The notes under the pieces: model-generated | The model's input: only the letters and a program-made list of their open reading frames with translations | What the model was told of the DNA's origin: nothing | The model's database searches: none | Made by a program: the position numbers and the translations under genes | Shown here: positions 19,801 to 19,855 of the stretch, one piece after another | Position numbering within the stretch: the stretch's first letter is position 1 | How the letters are laid out: each line of letters begins with the position of its first letter | DNA from: Hymenoscyphus infarciens | Taxonomy: Eukaryota; Ascomycota; Leotiomycetes; Helotiales; Helotiaceae | Length of the DNA: 19,855 nt | Reading direction: 5' to 3' | NCBI GenBank assembly: GCA_001414345.1 | Contig: LLCB01000586.1 | Coordinates: 1 to 19,855 of the forward strand

Positions 19801-19855
19801 AAAAAGCTTAATAAATAAAGTATAATAAATACTATAAAAAAGATTAATTTATAAT

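Noticed and set aside
1..19855. Alternative genetic code with TAA/TAG read as Gln
   Set aside because: This would explain the stop pattern, but Trp, His, Cys and Met codons are depleted as well and CA/TG are missing in every phase and between genes. A mutation process fits; a code change does not.
1..19855. LTR pairs, terminal inverted repeats, tRNA or rRNA genes
   Set aside because: I looked for matching ends and conserved RNA motifs by eye and found none I could defend; heavy mutation could hide them.

Overview
This is AT-rich, gene-dead DNA that has been mutated throughout by what looks like repeat-induced point mutation (RIP), the C-to-T process of filamentous ascomycetes that prefers CpA. 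The dinucleotides CA and TG are almost absent (bases 1-180 hold no CA and two TG) and TA is everywhere, while CT, CC, GA and GG are kept. I therefore infer an AT-rich compartment of a Pezizomycotina genome. No boundary of the mutated block is visible inside the window. There is no intact gene, tRNA or rRNA.

A dense set of dead reading frames can still be read. RIP turns CAA, CAG and TGG into TAA or TAG, so former coding frames stand out as long frames with few stops, nearly all TAA/TAG. I read 12 such ghosts by hand: + 533-1780; - 1905-3299; + 4049-5026; + 6172-6648; - 6547-7332; + 8582-9679; - 9794-11464; + 11469-12158; + 12170-13192; - 13312-14397; - 15750-18540; + 18880-19311. None gave me a recognisable family; I saw no reverse transcriptase, integrase, transposase or tyrosine recombinase motif. 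All names are therefore descriptive, and strand and ends are inferences of moderate strength.

Layout. 1-180 is a 42-bp tandem array and 297-434 a 72-bp repeat. The convergent pair 533-1780/1905-3299 follows, then an unresolved stretch with a less-mutated GC pocket at 3438-3480 and the S/T-rich ghost 4049-5026. A repeat-rich stretch (5027-6171) leads to the convergent pair 6172-6648/6547-7332. Next comes an array of fifteen 19-bp palindromes (7369-8131), the convergent pair 8582-9679/9794-11464, two + ghosts (11469-13192) facing - 13312-14397, minisatellites, and a very long - ghost (15750-18540). A last + ghost (18880-19311) is followed by a right-hand repeat cluster (19625-19800).

Alternating, mostly tail-to-tail reading frames without retroelement motifs look less like one nested transposon than like a multi-gene segment (segmental duplication, large cargo-bearing mobile element, or unknown element) duplicated and then killed by RIP. 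Several tandem repeats have units divisible by three and lie in phase with the ghost frames, which supports former coding. The palindrome and minisatellite arrays are a separate layer, at least partly expanded after RIP.
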